64,000 nucleotides of DNA from the NCBI RefSeq assembly GCF_030272615.1, contig NC_081406.1:232678396-232742395 (forward strand). The letters run 5' to 3'. Shown in pieces: positions 61,537 to 64,000 of this stretch. Source of the DNA: Cryptomeria japonica. Taxonomy: Eukaryota > Streptophyta > Pinopsida > Cupressales > Cupressaceae. Position numbers and translations under genes: made by a program. A model generated the notes under the pieces. The model saw only the letters and a list, made by a program, of their open reading frames with translations, ran no database searches and was not told the DNA's origin. Each line of letters begins with the position of its first letter. Within the stretch, counting starts at the first letter, position 1.

Positions 61537-63563
61537 GTTTATCTATTTTTGAGTTATTATCTTCATTTCTTATGGTAGTATATATATTATCCTCTTCTCA
61601 GTTCAGTTTGTATCTGTTCGTCATGTGTTGATAGGAGGCTTTTACTTGTATTTTGCATATGGAGCATTTGTACATTCCTATTTCTGGGTTAGATGTTAAT
61701 GTGTGTAGTTCTTGAGGGATGGAGAGGTAATTTCAGGTGCAAAATTTTGAGTTAGTATCTTCATTTCTTACTGAAGTATACATATTATCCTCTCCTCAGT
61801 TCAGTTTGTATCTGTCCTTCATGTGTTGATAGGAGGTTTTTATTACTATCTGCATTTGGATTAGATGTTAATATGTGTACTTCTTAAGGATTGGAGTTGA
61901 AATTTTCAGGTGGTAGCATATATAAACAACTTTTTTCATGATTTGGATGCTCACTCACGAATCAGCTTAAGTATAAGGGATTGATATTAAAATTTTATCA
62001 TCGGTTTTATTTTCTTGAGATATACATGTCATTCTTCTCTTGGTTCAGATTATTCTTACATCACATGTGTAACCTGTCCTATGCTCACATATGGGGTGTT
62101 GGTATATTTGCTTTGTGCAGAAGGATGGGGTGTATATCCCGACCGCTACAGTTTAATTGGTCTTTTTTGTAGCTTATGGAAGTTTGCTCTAATGTTTTCA
62201 AATGAATTTCTATTTTTATGTTGGGGAGAGACTTCCTTAAGTTTTGGTTTTCCTATATTGATTTGACCTTGTGTCTTGTCACTAATACAATCATTTATTA
62301 TGAGTTTTGGTTGCGGCATGTGTGTTATCTCTAGCCCTTCATTATTTTTTCGCATGTTTTCATCTCCTCGAGCCGTCGATACATTTTCTAAGTTTTTATT
62401 TTTTGATGTAAATATCATTGTGCTGGCCGCCTTGTGCTTGTCCAAGACTGTCAGATTTGCCTTACGGATTATTTATTTTTGGATTGATGGTATCCTTACT
62501 TGCGGGATAATCACTTATGGGTTTTAGTGGATGGCCTTTGCATTCGTGTGAATTAATTCAAGTATGCTTGAAAAGGATTTTTTCAGCATCTTTATGGGAA
62601 ATATAGGACATTTTCTCTTTCAAATACATTTCTCTATCTTTTTCAAAAATTAGTTCCTTGTTTTATTTCTGGTTTTCAGTGCTCTTCATTCTGCAAATGC
62701 CTTCCTCTTTGCTTGTTAGAGTTTATAGAGTGGTTTTAGAAGCTCATTCATTGTGGGAAGATGATGCATTTGAGGATAATTCTGTTAAACTTGGCAAAGT
62801 TTTCAATCTATTTTCTCTTGTGGTGGACTTTGAGTTTTGCAGGCTTTTGGTATGTCAGTGGTTACAGGTTGGTCGTCAAGTTTCTTATGATGAGCTTCTC
62901 TCTTGTTTTCTTACTATTTTTTATGATGTCCTACTCAATATGGATTTGGTTCACCTCTTGGTATCTACATTTGTCTTCCCGTCAGTGTGCAATTGGGAAT
63001 TGGTCTTTCCTGCTTTGGCTAGTTATCGGTTTGATATGGGCTCTTTTTATTACAGGGGTTTTCTTCCTCGCCTGAGCTTTTGGCTAATGGCTTGTCTAGT
63101 CATTTGCTTCATCAGTTATGTATGGGATTGATATGCGATTCCTTGGAAAATACTAGAGCCTCTATGGATTTTTTGTTGTACTTGGCTCTTGACCAATATG
63201 TGGATAAAGCATGGGTTGTTTTTCAGGCTTTACATTCACTAATCTCTTTGGGAGTTTTATGCTCTGCTCCTGCTTGCGTGGCATTCCCTATAAGGGTGAT
63301 CCCTCCACCGTTCTCTTCTCATGAGCCACTGGATGAGAGTTCTAGTTCCTGGTTTTTGGACAACTAATAGTTTTTCTCTTTTGTATCTGGTAACATGGTT
63401 TTTTGTAGGAATGAAGGCTACATGGTTTCTTTTTGGTTCAAAATGGTTAGTTATGGTCCTGATAGAGAATTTTTCTCCTATCTATCTGCCTTGTGGTTCT
63501 TCATGTTCATCTATTCTTCAGTTGGAGTAATTCTGGTTTGGAGATTGTCCTATGGGACTTTTG

Positions 63564-63615
<52 letters not shown>

Positions 63616-63804
63616 AAATTAGGAGGGTGGGGGTTTCATTAGTATATATATTGTAAAGGGTACTATATTTGTCTGTTAAGTCTTAATATGGCTAGAACTG
63701 GAGGTTTTCTTGCGGGTTCTTTCCTGCCAGTATGCCATGTCTGAACCCGATGTAAACTCTTTACTTCATTAATATATAGTTCAGTGGATTTTCCACTTTT
63801 ATTT
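61537..63804 (+). other. Long LINE 3' untranslated region with a duplicated block
   Basis: About 2.3 kb separates the RNase H stop from the A-rich tail. A block of about 190 bases at 61551-61747 (ATCTTCATTTCTTATGGTAG..., then TTAGATGTTAATGTGTG...) is repeated in diverged form at 61748-61935. The GT-rich sequence that follows contains many open frames (62015-63622), with hydrophobic translations and no known domain. I read them as chance frames in T-rich 3' UTR sequence. An independent insertion inside this region cannot be excluded. Confidence 0.55.
63565..63613. repeat. (TA)n microsatellite in the LINE 3' region
   Basis: An uninterrupted run of about 24 TA units, 190 bases before the A-rich tail. 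Confidence 0.97.
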
Positions 63805-63817
63805 AAAAAAACAAACA

Positions 63818-64000
63818 TAATCTTTTAAATTTCTGAAGCATAAATTATTTACTTACAATGGATAATTATCATCTTGATAAATTATCCACTAAAAAAGCCA
63901 ACAAAGGATAGCTTACCTATTACCTAAATAAATTATAAATATATTTAATTGTATAATTAGTATACAGACACCTACTAATTTAAATTTATAAAAAATTATA
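63818..64000. other. Flanking AT-rich sequence after the LINE
   Basis: No gene or repeat boundary is seen. It contains a short inverted repeat (GGATAATTATCATCTTGATAAATTATCC, 63859-63886). Confidence 0.4.

Larger units (their letters stand above)
55008..63817 (+). mobile_element. L1-type LINE retrotransposon, nearly full length, inactive
   Basis: ORF1 (55008-57198) and ORF2 (57279-61536) lie in the order of plant L1 elements. They are followed by a 2.3 kb 3' region with a TA microsatellite and a terminal stretch CTTTACTTCATTAATATATAGTTCAGTGGATTTTCCACTTTTATTT then a short A-rich tail (63805-63817). This terminal motif is like that of many plant L1 LINEs (TTAATAAA...CAGTGGG..TTCCCAC.TTTATTT). 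No target-site duplication was recognised. Most breaks are single-base stops, so decay is moderate. Confidence 0.88.

Noticed and set aside
62015-63622. Several hydrophobic open frames downstream of the LINE ORF2 as membrane proteins
   Set aside because: They are T-rich frames overlapping each other within the LINE 3' region, before its characteristic terminal sequence, and have no conserved domain.

Overview
This is a window of plant nuclear DNA that is almost entirely transposable elements in different states of decay. It is AT-rich, with spliced transposon genes, TG...CA LTRs, methionine-tRNA-type primer sites, a plant L1-type LINE with an RNase H domain, and a fragment of a plant-like acireductone dioxygenase gene with its splice sites. 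The density of old nested elements and the very large LTRs suggest a large-genome plant, possibly a gymnosperm. That is inference, not proof. I see no intact host protein-coding gene, no convincing tRNA or rRNA, and no CRISPR array.

Layout. 1-1075: 3' end of a Gypsy-like element running into a probable LTR with a cluster of AT palindromes. 3954-13212: an En/Spm (CACTA)-type transposon with a decayed TNP2-like transposase gene, including DUF4218- and DUF4216-like regions and an acidic GAT-microsatellite tail. It is followed on the same strand by a second multi-exon gene that combines a SET-like domain with a plant Spm-type transposase-like segment. 14902-27676: a complete giant non-autonomous LTR retrotransposon (LARD-like) with 4.1 and 5.0 kb LTRs, a 3.7 kb interior without coding capacity, a PBS, a PPT and perfect AAAGT target-site duplications.

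29125-29413: two exons of an acireductone dioxygenase pseudogene. 30230-30730: probable end of a non-autonomous CACTA element. 30978-31370: probable small LTR on the minus strand. 32340-49560: an old Gypsy chromovirus-type element (gag, CCHC knuckles, protease, RT, integrase C-terminus and chromodomain) split by later insertions. The insertions are a Copia element with Sirevirus-like features on the minus strand (35920-42948, TSD TAATG, inserted in the Gypsy RT), a CCGGT-rich LTR-like block (43644-46041), and a solo LTR of the same Copia family (47895-49191, TSD GAAGA, inserted in the Gypsy integrase C-terminus). 52000-52870: a less AT-rich stretch with a TATA-like sequence but no recognisable gene. 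52926-54005: a segment bounded by 22-bp inverted repeats. 55008-63817: an L1-type LINE, nearly full length, with ORF1 and ORF2 interrupted by a handful of stops and frameshifts and a long 3' UTR holding a duplicated block.

Relative order by nesting and LTR identity: the Gypsy element is older than the Copia insertions (LTRs about 8% different by eye). The giant LARD-like element is younger (LTRs about 2-3% different by eye). All protein-coding elements here are broken, so any present activity would depend on copies elsewhere.
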